Shown here: positions 1 through 10,788 of the stretch, piece by piece | Layout: every line of letters starts with the position of its first letter | How positions within the stretch are numbered: the stretch's first letter is position 1 | Assembly: GCA_002077065.1 (NCBI GenBank) | Contig: NAJO01000023.1 | Location: 620,001 to 684,000 of the forward strand | Direction: 5' to 3' | Origin: Cryoendolithus antarcticus | Taxonomy: Eukaryota > Ascomycota > Dothideomycetes > Cladosporiales > Cladosporiaceae | Length of the DNA stretch: 64,000 nt | Program-made: the position numbers and the translations under genes | Notes under the pieces: model-generated | Database searches by the model: none | Told to the model about the DNA's origin: nothing | The model's input: only the letters and a program-made list of their open reading frames with translations

Positions 1-690
1 ATGCCGCGGTAGCAAAATTTTGGTGGCAGTGTCGCTCTCACCGTACGACGCGAATGTTGAGGGTAAGAGAATCTACGACTGAACTGTCGTCTTCCACGGA
101 CGGTCAGAACGGACTCAGCCGAACGTAGGTAAAAATTTTAGAGCCTCGGCAAGATGTTTGTGCCCCGACGAGTGAACGCAGCTGGAAACGTCTACGCCAG
201 AGCTTGGCATTGAGTTGCACAGCCACGAGCATGGCGTCGTAGCTACCTCTTACGAGATGTGATCGAGACCTGGACCATTTGCCTGTTGTTCGCACCGCAT
301 GTGCTGTTGCATGCGGAGGACTCCCATCTGGGCGTTACATGGAGGTTTGATCACGTCCACACGAAGGAGGCACATCAACCCAGAAGCTGCGCTGCAGCCG
401 TGATGCTGGCCGCTCCTAGCCATCTATGATCACCTCCTTAGGAGTCGATGCAGGCGGCGTAACTATCAGGCTCCCGATTGGGATGGCAGGCGGGTAACAG
501 CTGCGCATGTACTATGTTCTGGCGAATGCTGCTTGGAACTTGAAGATGAGATTCGCATTACTCAATACCGTGCCATTTAGTCCTACAGCTCCAAGCTCGA
601 ACCCAGCCTAGAGCTACCATACGCCACCATCCTACCCCTTGATATCATTTCATTGTCCTACCGTACACTCCGCCCATCCCTCCGCCGTCT
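1..690. other. Left-edge stretch without a supported gene
   Basis: Only short open frames without splice signals or recognisable motifs occur here. It probably holds the 3' flank of the RCR-like gene that ends at 691, and possibly flank of a gene lying outside the window. Confidence 0.5.
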
Positions 691-1344
691 CTACCTCATG
701 ACTGGTGGCGGTCCCTTAGGCGGCGCATACGCGCCTCCGTACGCCTGTTGCGGCTGCTGTAGCTCGATATTGTTGTTATTCCCGTAGTATCCAGCAGCTG
801 CGCCCTGACCATAAGCTGGAGGTGGGTTGTTGCTGTTATTGTAGTACGGCTGCTGGTTTTGCTGATTGCCGTACTGCGGCGCCGCGCTGTTGTACTGCGC
901 TGGCGCGTGGCCGGCCGGGGTGCGACCGAGTGTCCATCCGGTGCCACGGTAGGGCATGTGTCCTGCCTTGCGACGGCGACGGGCGGTGATGCAGCTGTGA
1001 TGGGCCTGTTAGAGGTTGTGGGTATGCGACATGGCGGAAAGTCGCAAACTTACGAGAAGACGAAGAAGATGAAAAATGCGAAGAGGATAATCAGGGCGAG
1101 GACTAGCCAGCGCGCCCAATTGCTCCAGGCGCTGTTGCATCGGGTTCGGCCGTAGGCATCGTAGTAGCAATTGCTTGGAGGGGACACCGTCAGTATTTGA
1201 TGTTATGAGCCGTGACTGCGCTGTACAGGGGCTCGAAAGAATGGCCGGGCGCGTTGCCAACGACTCTCACAGCTCTCCCGTATGTGGAGGTGGATCATAC
1301 CTATTGTTGTTGTTGTTATACTGTCTTGTTACGAGCGCAGGCAT
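691..1344 (-). CDS. RCR-family single-pass membrane protein (Rcr1/Rcr2-like)
   Basis: Three exons read on the minus strand: 1344-1271, 1173-1054 and 994-691. They join in phase to give 165 residues. The introns begin GTGAGA and GTAAGT, and the first has a TACTGAC branch site near its 3' end. The start MPALVTRQYNNNNNR opens a short N-terminal tail. A Cys/Trp-rich block (CYYDAYGRTRC, then WSNWARW) precedes one strongly hydrophobic segment at about residues 46-65, followed by a basic stop-transfer run (ARRRRK). The C-terminal half is Pro/Gln/Asn/Tyr-rich and disordered, with PPAY-like motifs that could bind a WW-type ubiquitin ligase. This architecture matches the RCR family (chitin-deposition and membrane-trafficking regulators, Congo red resistance). 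The family call rests on architecture and the block before the membrane segment, so a related tail-rich membrane protein is possible. Confidence 0.72.
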
Positions 1345-2559
1345 CTTGGCTGTGATCGCACGCGAGGCCCTGGCTTCGAAGATCTAGTCGCAATTTGACG
1401 CACGAAGGTAGATTCGCAAGATAGGTCGTGGTTAGGCGCGTTGGTGATTTCCACAGTGCGACAGAGATAATTAGATGTGAAAAGTGGTAGAAGTCGTAGA
1501 TGGCAAACGGTTAGGTCTTTGTACGCCGGATGACGAGGTCAAGCTTGGTGCCGGAGGTAATCGCTTGGCGTGAACGTTCGATGCGCAGCACTCAGCCACA
1601 CATCTAATCACGGCGACCACGCGGTCTCGCAAATCTAGTCTGCAGAGAGATGGTATCTGCGAGGCATGATTTTCATGTCATACGCACGTTGAGAGCGCAT
1701 TCGCTTCACTCGAGCGATACCTCCACAGCCTCACGGCGTGTTTCGTAACAGTAATTCCATTGCAACTATCTTACTCCTCTCCCCGAGGGCATCTCCGCCA
1801 CAGTGATCTTCAAGATGACGTGCACCCAAGCCAAACTCTCGCAGCAAGGATCGCGCGGCGAGAATCTGGCTCGGCATTCACTCTCCACTTTCCTTGCTAG
1901 GCTCAAAGCAGCTCCTTGCGACTGCCAGCTCAGCGTGCATGAGCTGTCAGAAAACACAGCCAATCATCGCGCAAGGACGCGATGTCGAGAGGTGTGCGCT
2001 GGCATTGGGTCTGTGCGAGAGGTAGGTGTTTGGCAGGAATTTTGAAGTGAGTTGGAAATTGACTTCCCTCATCTTCTCTCCTCCATGCGCGAGGTGGGAG
2101 CACCTGGCGCAATGCTTGCGATGCTCCCAGACAGTGGCCGGACTGGAGACGTTGGCCCAAGGAACATGCTGGGGAGAGCATGACTTTCACAACAATCACG
2201 ACACCGAGTGAGACCGAATGCTGGAGCACAGAAACAGTTCTCAGACGAACTGCGTGACGGAACGATTTCTTTGAAGAAGCATTGCTACTGTACTCTTATG
2301 CTTATCTCTCATCTACTACGCTCCGTTGCCATTTCCCAAAGGAAGAGATACTCCCGCACTTGCTGCGTAAAACATACCGCCCACTGGCCGTAAGCAAGAA
2401 CAAAAGAGATCCAGAGCTCCCTTAGCCATTGCTGGCACGCAGCTCTCCGCGCTGTCATACATCTTCATGAGCAGGTAAAGTCGTAGGGGATGCAGATCGC
2501 TATGCGGTCGTGGCGTCGTATGATGTGATCATTGTCGTAGACTCTACAAAGTCGGCCGC
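1345..2559. other. Intergenic stretch, no supported gene
   Basis: Lies upstream of the RCR-like gene and downstream of the Arl8-like gene. Open frames here are short, overlap on both strands and show no protein motifs. Confidence 0.5.
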
Positions 2560-3474
2560 TCACTTGCTAGCTCTCGCAATGAGCCATTGCAGCACAGCAT
2601 CAAGGTTGGTCTCTTCCTTCGCACTGATACCGTAGCAGGACACCTCCCGATGCGTCACACGCTTGAGATCGAGAGCCTCAATAATCTGATCGACATTGAG
2701 ATGGCCTGGGATATCGGACTTGTTTCCGAGGACGAGGAGCGGGATGCCCTCCATCGCCGGCTTCTCGAGCAGAATGTGAAGCTCCTCTTTGGCGACGGGC
2801 AGCGCCTCCTTATCCGCCGAGTCGACGATGTATCTGCGCTGTCAGTATATTGGAGCACAGGAGGCTATCGCAGGGACTTACACAATGGCATTGACGCCGC
2901 GGCAATATCGCTCCCACATCGATCGAAAACGTGGCTGTCCTCCGAGATCCCAGCTGCGTGCTGTCAGCATCACAACGTTGACCTAGACCCTCGGTGGAGT
3001 CAACGAGCGTGGAAGATCCTCACCACTTGAGGGTCACATGGCCTTTCTGGACTCGCTTCATGTTGAAGCCTACTGTCGGTATCGAGCTAGCGATCATGTC
3101 AATATGAGGCACACACGAGGGCACTTAGTGCGACAACATACTCGATGGTGAACTCGCCGCCCTGTCGCAGTCATCAGCATCGGATTTAATATGGGGGGTT
3201 TGCAATAACTCACCGCCAGCACCCGCAATAGTGACGTCTTCCCGGCATTTTGCAGACCGATCATGGTGATGTCCATCTCGGTCGCCCTGCAAGAACATCA
3301 GTACATGGCGCGTCATTCTCATCGGACGAATATCAATGGATGCATATCCCTCGATGAAGCAAGTTCAGGCAACGACTTCATCAGTTCTCACCGCCACTCA
3401 CGACTACACCATCAGAAAACATACCAGAACAGGCTCAAGAGCCAATCATACAGCCGCCTAAAGATACCCGCCAT
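2560..3474 (-). CDS. arl8: Arl8-type small GTPase
   Basis: Six exons on the minus strand (3474-3425, 3286-3214, 3161-3142, 3086-3024, 2953-2882, 2833-2560) join in phase to 183 residues, close to the usual 186 of Arl8. Every intron has GT..AG ends, and the third exon is only 20 nt. The N-terminal amphipathic helix [13 protein letters not shown] has no Gly2, so it is not a myristoylated Arf; that is typical of Arl8. G1 is GLQNAGKT, switch II is [12 protein letters not shown]4 is NKSD and G5 is SAKE. The family acts on late endosomes, lysosomes or vacuoles, recruiting motility and tethering factors. It is divergent from the RNA polymerase I gene that starts at 4381. Confidence 0.93.
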
Positions 3475-4380
3475 CCTGATCGCGCTCCAGCGAGTTCGCT
3501 ATTAATGGTCTGGGAGCCTATGGCGGGTTCGCGAAAGCTACTGCGCCTCGCGTGGCAGTGGGTCTAGCAGTTGGCGAAAAAGAAGGTACGGTGCGCGGCC
3601 GGACGGAACCACTGCAAGTCACAACTAGCACTGTCTTGACTGAAAGCAAGAGGCAAGGTTCCCTGGTTTGGTGGTGCAATGCAGATGAGCAACGAGCGGA
3701 CTGGAAGTGTTTTGGAAGGCGCGCTTGGCGAATGTGCAGGTGGATGTGCGGGGCGGTTGAACTGGATCCGCGGGGGAGGGAATTGGTGCTGTGAGCTACC
3801 GGACGGGTAAAGATGCGATAGCTTGGAGACTTCACTTGGTAGAAATAGAAGTAAAGACCACCATGTGCAGAGACTCACCATCACCTCGCATACACACCGG
3901 TCGGCAGCGAAACGCGCGCGAAAGAAAAGTGGCACAGATCTGAAACGCTGTCGCTCGTTCTAGTGATCGCTGCACGAGCCGATTCCGGTCCGTCGCCGCC
4001 ACCTCTGTGCCGATCGTGCTGTGTTGCCGCCGCCAGGTGAGACGAGACGGCGTTCCATGGCTTCCCGGACACATGGGACAGGCTGATGGAGTACCGGATC
4101 ACGTTGTCGTTGCACAGTCCCCGATATCGTCAAGGCTTGGCAGAGTGATGGAAGGTGCAAGCGTGGGACCTGCGGGAGGCGGCCGAGGCCGAGCCTTATC
4201 GATACTTCGGCATCTGAATGTCCGAAGATTTTCTGAGGGCTTGACAAAAGTCTGGAAGAACTCATCTATGTCCAGACGACACTGCACTTGACATCTGACT
4301 TGGAGTTACGGCGCAGAGTGATGATGGATCGCCGCGCTGTAATCTAGACTCTCGTTAATTTTCATCCGCTGCAGCATACC
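3475..4380. promoter_or_regulatory. Divergent upstream region of arl8 and RPA2 genes
   Basis: A 906-bp stretch between two divergent starts. Overlapping short open frames on both strands have no motifs or splice logic, so it is read as shared promoter and 5' leader DNA. No specific element could be assigned. Confidence 0.5.
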
Positions 4381-7300
4381 ATGGCACCCTCAGCGACGTC
4401 ACCAGCGTCAACATGGGGCACCCAATTCGATACCCTCAAGCGACATAAGCTCTTCCGAAAGCCACCAGCAGACAAGACAGCATACCCTTCGCTAGCACGA
4501 GCAATAGCGCCTCATGTCCAATCCTACAACTCGATATTTGTACCCAACGGTCAACTCCACCATGCACTCCAGGACATCGGCACCAAGACCTTCTTGGATG
4601 GCAACCCGCTGGAACCCTCGGAGGAACCTCGCAACAGGCTCCGGATCCGCGTACGAGAAGTCTTCATGGAAAAGAGCCAATTGCCACCCACCAACAAGGT
4701 TGAAGCAACAAAGCGCGAGATCCTACCAGTGGAGTGCAGAGAACGGCACGTCACATATCGAGGTCGCTTCCGAGGTCGCGTGGAGCTTCGAGTCAACGAC
4801 GGACCATGGAAGGAGAGTGTGCGGGACTTCGGCTATGTGCCAATCATGCTGCGGTCGAATCGGTGTCATCTGGAAGGTCTGACGCCTAAACAGCTGATTG
4901 ACCGGCGCGAAGAGACAGAGGAGCTTGGAGGATACTTTGTGGTCAACGGCATTGAGAAGCTTATACGAATGCTGGTGGTGAACAGACAGAACTACCCGAT
5001 GGCGATCATCCGCCCGTCCTTCGTGGGAAGAGGCAACACATACACCAAGTACGGGATACAGATACGGTCAGTCCGTCCGGATCAGACATCGCAGACGAAT
5101 GTGTTGCATTATCTGAGCGACGGGAATGTGACATTCAGATTCTCGTGGAGGAAAAACGAGTTCCTGGTGCCGGTCATGATGGTGCTGAAGGCGCTTGTTG
5201 AGACGACGGATCGCGAGATATATGAAGGCGTACTCGGACGACTGGATGCTGATCAACTGGAGAGCAAGCAATTCGTCATCGACCGGGTAGAGCTGCTGTT
5301 ACGAACGTACAAGGGCTACAACTTCTTTGGTCGATCGAGTACTCGAGCATACCTGGGCTCGAAGTTCAGGCCTGTGCTGAACGTGCCCGACGATATGAGT
5401 GATCGTGATGTTGGAACCGAGTTCTTGCGGAAGATTGTACTTCCTCACCTTGGATCGCACGACGTCACAGAAGAGAGCGATAGCGACAAGTTTCGCATGC
5501 TGATCTTCATGGTCCGCAAGCTGTATGCTTTGGTCGAAGGCGAGTGTGCGATCGACAATCCTGATGCAGTACAGAACCAGGAGATCCTTCTACCCGGCGC
5601 ACTGTATGGCATGATCATCAAAGAGCGAATAGATGAGTGGCTGCTGTCCATAGGAGTCGCTTTACGAGACTGGGGACGTCAGAATCAGTACCCTGCTTTC
5701 ACGAGCAAAGACTTCGAACGGGACTTTCTCACCAAGACTATCCGGAAGACGAATGAGAATCTAGGCCAAGCGCTGGACTACTTTCTCTCGACTGGTAATC
5801 TGGTGAGTCCTAGTGGGTTAGATCTGCAACAGACGTCTGGGTTTACCGTTGTTGCCGAGAAGATCAACTTCTATCGCTTCATCAGTCATTTCCGAATGGT
5901 TCACAGAGGTAGCTTCTTTGCCCAGTTGAAGACCACGACTGTGCGGAAGCTCTTGCCCGAGAGCTGGGGCTTTTTGTGTCCAGTGCATACACCCGATGGC
6001 TCGCCTTGCGGGCTGCTCAATCATCTTGCACACAAATGCAGAATAGTGACTACCGAGTCGGATGTCTCGCAGATGAGCAAGGTACTTGCAACTCTTGGTG
6101 CAAACAGCGGATCTATGGCCACTGTCGAGGAACACATGCCTATACAGCTTGATGGCAAGCTGCTTGGGTACTGCTCAGAGAAGCAAGCGAAGGTCATTGC
6201 CGACACAATACGACATTGGAAGGTCGAGGGCAGCCATGGCGTACCGGCACAGCTCGAAGTCGGCTACATCCCTCCCTCAAACGGCGGTCAATTCCCTGGC
6301 GTATTTATGTTCTCCACTGTTGCACGTATGGTGCGTCCGGTGAAGTATCTGCCTTTGGAGAAGGAGGACTTTGTCGGACCATTCGAGCAGCCCTTCATGT
6401 CGATCGCATGTACTGAGCTAGAAATCACGTCTGGCGACTCGACGCATGTTGAGTATGATCCTACTGACATTCTCTCGATCGTTGCGAACCAGACGCCTTT
6501 CTCCGACTTCAATCAGTCGCCAAGGAACATGTACCAGTGTCAGATGGGGAAGCAGACTATGGGTACACCAGGTACTGCATTGAAGTATCGCACGGATAAC
6601 AAATCGTACAAGCTGCAGACAGGGCAGACACCAGTCGTGCGACCACCGTTGCATAATGAATACGGTCTCGACAACTTCCCAAACGGCGCCAACGCCGTAG
6701 TCGCTGTCATCTCATACACAGGGTACGACATGGACGATGCTATGATATTGAACAAGTCCGCTCACGAGCGCGGCTTCGGACACGGCACTATATACAAGAC
6801 CAAGAAGCTAGACCTCACAGAAGAGAACAAGAATCGAAGTCGAAGTACGGTCGTTACCAATATGTTTGGCTTCGCCGAGGGCGGGGTCGTCAAATCGCAG
6901 TGGAAGGACACGCTTGATACGGACGGTCTAGCATTGATCGGTGTCAAGGTCAAAATGGGCGACATCATCGCGGCCTCACACACAGTGGTTAAAGACCCAA
7001 TCACGGGCGACTACATCAATCGGGACGGTATAACACACCTGCACAGGTACAAAGACCCCGAAGAAGCTTACATCGAGGAGATCAAGCTCATCGGTAATGA
7101 GACGGGGTCCAACGAGCCTTGTCAAGCTCTCAGCATACGGCTTCGTCTCCCTCGGTCGCCAGTCATCGGCGACAAGTTTTCTTCTCGCCATGGTCAGAAA
7201 GGTGTGCTCAGTCAGAAGTGGCCGATGGTCGACATGCCCTTCTCCGAGTCAGGCATGCAACCAGACATCATCATTAATCCTCACGCGTTCCCCTCCCGGA

Positions 7301-8022
7301 TGACAATCGGTATGTTCGTCGAGTCCCTGGCTGGTAAATCCGGCGCACTGCACGGCATGGCTCAGGACTCGACGCCTTTCAAGTTCAAGGATCACGAAGG
7401 TGAGACAGCTGTTGAATACTTCGGTCACCAGCTCAAGCGCGCTGGCTACAACTTCTACGGTAATGAACCGATGTACTCCGGCATCACTGGTGAGGAGCTT
7501 GGCGCAGATATCTACGTCGGTGTGGTCTACTATCAGCGTCTTCGACACATGGTGAACGATAAGTTCCAAGTCCGGACTACCGGTCCTGTCACGCCTCTCA
7601 CCGGCCAGCCGATCAAGGGTCGATCAAAGGGTGGCGGTATTCGAGTCGGCGAGATGGAACGAGACGCGCTCCTCGCTCACGGTACGGCCTTCCTTCTCCA
7701 GGACCGACTGCTGAATTGCTCCGACTACACGAAAGCTTGGATTTGTAAGTCCTGTGGCTCATTCTTGAGCACACAGCCTTCGTATGCCGGGCAGTACACG
7801 CGCAGTAGGGGTGTCGAAGCCAATCGCGTGAGATGTCGAAGATGTAGTCGGAAGGTCAAGGGTGTGGTGGAGAGCAAGAGCGAGGCCTGGGAGGACCGGA
7901 GTGGGCAGAAGTGGCTTGGAGGCGAGGACGTGACTGTTGTCGCTGTGCCAGGCGTGTTGAGGTATCTCGACGTGGAATTGGCTGCTATGGGGATCAGGCT
8001 GGAGTTCAAGGTCGGGCCTTGA
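4381..8022 (+). CDS. RPA2: DNA-directed RNA polymerase I subunit 2 (Rpa135/RPA2)
   Basis: A single intronless frame of 1213 residues, against about 1200 for the family. It is the second-largest catalytic subunit of RNA polymerase I, which transcribes the 35S rRNA precursor in the nucleolus. Visible landmarks in order are the lobe/protrusion motif NGIEKLIRMLVVNRQNYP, the fork region WGFLCPVHTPDGSPCGLLNH, the hybrid-binding GYDMDDAMILNKS near residue 781, GDKFSSRHGQKGV near residue 930, and a C-terminal C4 zinc site with cysteines at about 1122, 1125, 1152 and 1155. The sequence is Pol I-like rather than Pol II (Rpb2) or Pol III in its N-terminal KLFRKPPADK and RRKTEELGGYF-type regions. The start is the first ATG of a long frame and begins MAPSATSPAS. 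Confidence 0.97.
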   Translation: MAPSATSPASTWGTQFDTLKRHKLFRKPPADKTAYPSLARAIAPHVQSYNSIFVPNGQLHHALQDIGTKTFLDGNPLEPSEEPRNRLRIRVREVFMEKSQLPPTNKVEATKREILPVECRERHVTYRGRFRGRVELRVNDGPWKESVRDFGYVPIMLRSNRCHLEGLTPKQLIDRREETEELGGYFVVNGIEKLIRMLVVNRQNYPMAIIRPSFVGRGNTYTKYGIQIRSVRPDQTSQTNVLHYLSDGNVTFRFSWRKNEFLVPVMMVLKALVETTDREIYEGVLGRLDADQLESKQFVIDRVELLLRTYKGYNFFGRSSTRAYLGSKFRPVLNVPDDMSDRDVGTEFLRKIVLPHLGSHDVTEESDSDKFRMLIFMVRKLYALVEGECAIDNPDAVQNQEILLPGALYGMIIKERIDEWLLSIGVALRDWGRQNQYPAFTSKDFERDFLTKTIRKTNENLGQALDYFLSTGNLVSPSGLDLQQTSGFTVVAEKINFYRFISHFRMVHRGSFFAQLKTTTVRKLLPESWGFLCPVHTPDGSPCGLLNHLAHKCRIVTTESDVSQMSKVLATLGANSGSMATVEEHMPIQLDGKLLGYCSEKQAKVIADTIRHWKVEGSHGVPAQLEVGYIPPSNGGQFPGVFMFSTVARMVRPVKYLPLEKEDFVGPFEQPFMSIACTELEITSGDSTHVEYDPTDILSIVANQTPFSDFNQSPRNMYQCQMGKQTMGTPGTALKYRTDNKSYKLQTGQTPVVRPPLHNEYGLDNFPNGANAVVAVISYTGYDMDDAMILNKSAHERGFGHGTIYKTKKLDLTEENKNRSRSTVVTNMFGFAEGGVVKSQWKDTLDTDGLALIGVKVKMGDIIAASHTVVKDPITGDYINRDGITHLHRYKDPEEAYIEEIKLIGNETGSNEPCQALSIRLRLPRSPVIGDKFSSRHGQKGVLSQKWPMVDMPFSESGMQPDIIINPHAFPSRMTIGMFVESLAGKSGALHGMAQDSTPFKFKDHEGETAVEYFGHQLKRAGYNFYGNEPMYSGITGEELGADIYVGVVYYQRLRHMVNDKFQVRTTGPVTPLTGQPIKGRSKGGGIRVGEMERDALLAHGTAFLLQDRLLNCSDYTKAWICKSCGSFLSTQPSYAGQYTRSRGVEANRVRCRRCSRKVKGVVESKSEAWEDRSGQKWLGGEDVTVVAVPGVLRYLDVELAAMGIRLEFKVGP

Positions 8023-8443
8023 GGTGAGACTAACGACGGGTCATGAGCAGCTGTCAGATACTAGACGGCTGGAGGACAGTGCACTTCCGGGACTGCAGCA
8101 GTAGTTGCTGTGGTCGGACCGGCTTCGCGTTACTACCTCGGATGGTGAGAGATCGCCGATCGATCAATGGCCTCGCATCGGAACACGCACCACTTCGCAA
8201 GAAATCCACATAGCCTTAGTGGCGGGTCTAAGCTAGAGTATATCTGGTTGGGCAGAGATGTGATAAGAATACAGGCGTGGCAATGGAGCTTTTGAGCTCT
8301 TGCACCGGCCAAATATTAGGCGGCGATAGTGACGTCCACATCAAGCTGCTTCGCCGCGCAGCGTCGAATCATGCATATGGACCTCAGGCGCCATAGCATG
8401 GGCCACTCAGTGGATCTCTGAGAGGGTGCGTAGTATGTGTATT

Positions 8444-8524
8444 AGTGTGGCGAGCAATCGAATCGCGTCAATAGTGTGGCGATGGAAGTGTAACGTAGTG
8501 TGGCAATGGGAAGTAGTGTGGCGA
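8444..8524 (+). repeat. Four interspersed copies of AGTGTGGCRA
   Basis: The decamer AGTGTGGCRA occurs at 8444, 8473, 8497 and 8515, with spacing falling from 29 to 24 to 18 bp. Three copies read GCGA and one GCAA. It may be a degenerate tandem repeat or a cluster of binding sites; nothing identifies the factor. Confidence 0.6.
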
Positions 8525-8580
8525 GCGTCAAATGCCAAGCCAATTCTGCATGCACGGTCGAATCTCTCGCCGCTGACGCT

Positions 8581-8738
8581 CGCCACTCCACCTGCGCATA
8601 CTGAAGTGTATGTGATGACCAACTCTGCCACGATGAGACGGATGCACGCAACTTGCACTTGCATGCTACGGCCCTCTCGCTAGTTGCCCCAGCTGACTTT
8701 CGCGTTCGCCACTCCTCCTACGCATACTGAACGGTATG
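8581..8738 (+). repeat. 32-bp direct repeat pair
   Basis: The segments 8581-8612 and 8707-8738 match at 28 of 32 positions. Both begin CGCCACTCC, contain CGCATACTGAA and end GTATG. The 126-bp period suggests an old local duplication. Confidence 0.65.
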
Positions 8739-9105
8739 AGGCAAGTCGGTTTGCGGAAGTAAGATGCCTCGACAGGTTGTTGCCGCTCGATCGCGTGGTG
8801 TGTATTGCTCTGCGGTCAGTGGGTATGCAAATTCATGGCCACAATCTGGGTAAGTATATATTGGGTCCCATATATCCCACATGATCTGCTTTCGGCTTCA
8901 TCGCCATTTTGTACCATATCTCCGAGCCCTTTCCTCTTCGGTCGCAGACAGTCACCGCATTGAGAAGATTGCTACAACCCGCCCATCAAGGCTAGCTCTC
9001 GTGCACCATTCTCATCGACAGACGATCGTCCGCACCGGACCACCTCGCAACCATCGAGAGCTGTGCAGACTTTCACGCGAGCTCTGGCCAAGGCCCGACT
9101 CGTCG

Positions 9106-9445
9106 ATGGACCAGGATACCCAGATTCAACTTCTCTTTGGAGTCATTGCGAGTATACTCGCTTTGATTGGGATCTACTTCGCCTGGCGCAGTCGGATTCG
9201 TAAATTTCTTTGCGTCCTTGGCACCATGTCCATGACACCCGTCAATGACCTGTCACATACCCTTCCGAGACTGACAGAGTACAGGTCGCCACGCGGACCC
9301 GATCCTCCCCGTCCACGAGACTCGACCTCAGTCTCGATCACAACGACTCTCACGTCGGACGATCTACATCTTGGAGGGCATCGAGATCCTTGAGTGGCCA
9401 GAACAAAGACACGCAGTCCCAAGTCCTCGGATCATTGAGCTCTGA
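9106..9445 (+). CDS. Small single-pass membrane protein, tandem family copy 1
   Basis: Exons 9106-9199 (94 nt) and 9285-9445 (161 nt) join at phase 1 to give 84 residues. I do not recognise the family. The protein starts MDQDTQIQLLFG and has one hydrophobic segment at about residues 8-26. A basic linker ends in SRRTIYILEGIEILEWPEQ, and the tail is short and polar. Of the two possible acceptors (9277 and 9284), only the second keeps the frame that matches the relatives at 10.8 kb and 12.3 kb. Exon lengths, intron phase and total length equal those of copy 3, which argues for a real, selected gene although it is very short. An open frame continues upstream to 8881, but that part shares nothing with copy 3, so the start is placed at MDQDT. 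Function is unknown. The N-out, C-in orientation is inferred from the positive residues after the membrane segment. Confidence 0.65.
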
Positions 9446-10788
9446 CGATCTATACCGAATTAGACCCGTTACAATGTTGCTCCAACTTCGAGGTGGATTA
9501 GGCAATCGCGAAAGCTCGGGCACAGGACTACGTTCACTCAGTCAAGCCCACAATGATCCAGGTCTCACGACTACTTACGGCCCATACCACGTCTTCCGCC
9601 GAGACGGATGTGGTGTATGCTGCTGCGGGCAAGAAATCATGGAACCAGAAGGTCGCATTACCATGTAGACAAGTGCTTGACGTATAGTAAAAAGTCTTGT
9701 GTGGACGTACAGTCTTGCCCTCAATATGGGAATATGAGTTCAAGAGGGTCGCACGGCGAACATCCACCCATATTTGCCTGAGGCACCTTCGATCTCAACG
9801 CACACAGGCACCACTTCATACATATAGACATGTCAGCAATTCTCGACACCACCTGGTCGGCTCAAGACTTCCCGCAGCGGCAGCTGCAGGTTATTCGTAC
9901 GTCGAATTCCGTCCGCCAAAGCTACTAAGGTAGGCGCCGTGCTGTACGCGCACTATAGCCCGCAGACTCACCAGACAGCTTGGGCGTTGGCAAGCGGAAT
10001 CTCATCTGCAACTTAGACGATGCCAAGGTCGTCCAAGCACCTCTGTGATCATTGATCGGTGACTGTGGTGATTGGTTGGGCTAAGATCTTCAGATCTACC
10101 GGCCATGCAGGGCGTATGCAAGTGCAGGGTTAACAGACATTGTTGGACTGAGCTCACCTCTAGCACTGCCACGCGATCGTCCGTCAAGAGAATCCTCAAT
10201 ACGGTTTAGTGGCTCATCGGTCGACCACGAAGTGCCATCTTAGCGTACCTAAGGTACTTCTTGTTGCCTCTTGTTGCATGTGTGCTTCATCAGCACTTCT
10301 TGTTACCTCCTGTTGTGCTCCAGCACTATGTCCTACTGTTCAGTGCCTCTGCTGACGGACGCTAGAATAACGCCACCACACAATATCTGCAACTGCTACT
10401 TAAGTGTAGTCCTTTCTCTCTCCATTTGGGCGCACTTGCAGACTATCCCGCATTGTCCCCTCCATCTTTGACCAAACCTTTATACCACATGTCCAATCCA
10501 TAGAGCATGGCAGTCACATACTGTCAAGCGCACTTATGCTAGGAAGGGCGGCGCTGTAGTTGTGTCTGCTACCGATTGCTGTCGAAGACATCGCAATTCC
10601 GCACCCATCTCAAAGCTTCGCGTCATTATCGACCGACACAATCAAGATCAAACGAGGCTCGCGATCGTGTCCTAACAGACCACATCTGGAAGATAAACCA
10701 GAACCATAGCGAGTCTTGACAACGCTCATCCTCCCCGCCAACCATTAGCCAGATCCGTGGCCCAAGTCGTCATATCGTTTCCAGGATC
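9446..10788. other. Intergenic stretch between family copies 1 and 2
   Basis: No gene is supported. It contains a perfect 6-bp-arm palindrome GTACCTAAGGTAC (10245-10257) and a short direct repeat, listed separately. Open frames on both strands lack motifs. Confidence 0.45.
10256..10316 (+). repeat. 22-bp direct repeat (ACTTCTTGTT..)
   Basis: Segments at 10256-10277 and 10295-10316 match at 19 of 22 positions (ACTTCTTGTTRCCTCYTGTTGY), with a 39-bp period. It directly follows the GTACCTAAGGTAC palindrome. Confidence 0.55.

Larger units (their letters stand above)
8023..9105. other. Repeat-bearing intergenic stretch
   Basis: No gene is supported. It holds two sets of short repeats, listed separately. 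At 8855-8877 there is an AT-rich imperfect inverted repeat (TATATA..TGGGTCCCATATA) about 240 bp before the first small-membrane-protein gene, which could supply a TATA element. Confidence 0.45.

Noticed and set aside
8881..9105. N-terminal extension of family copy 1
   Set aside because: Open upstream, but it shares nothing with copy 3, whereas similarity begins exactly at MDQDT.
9278..9284. Earlier acceptor for family copy 1 (after CTGACAG)
   Set aside because: It gives a frame without the SRR-x-x-Y-x-LE block shared by the relatives.
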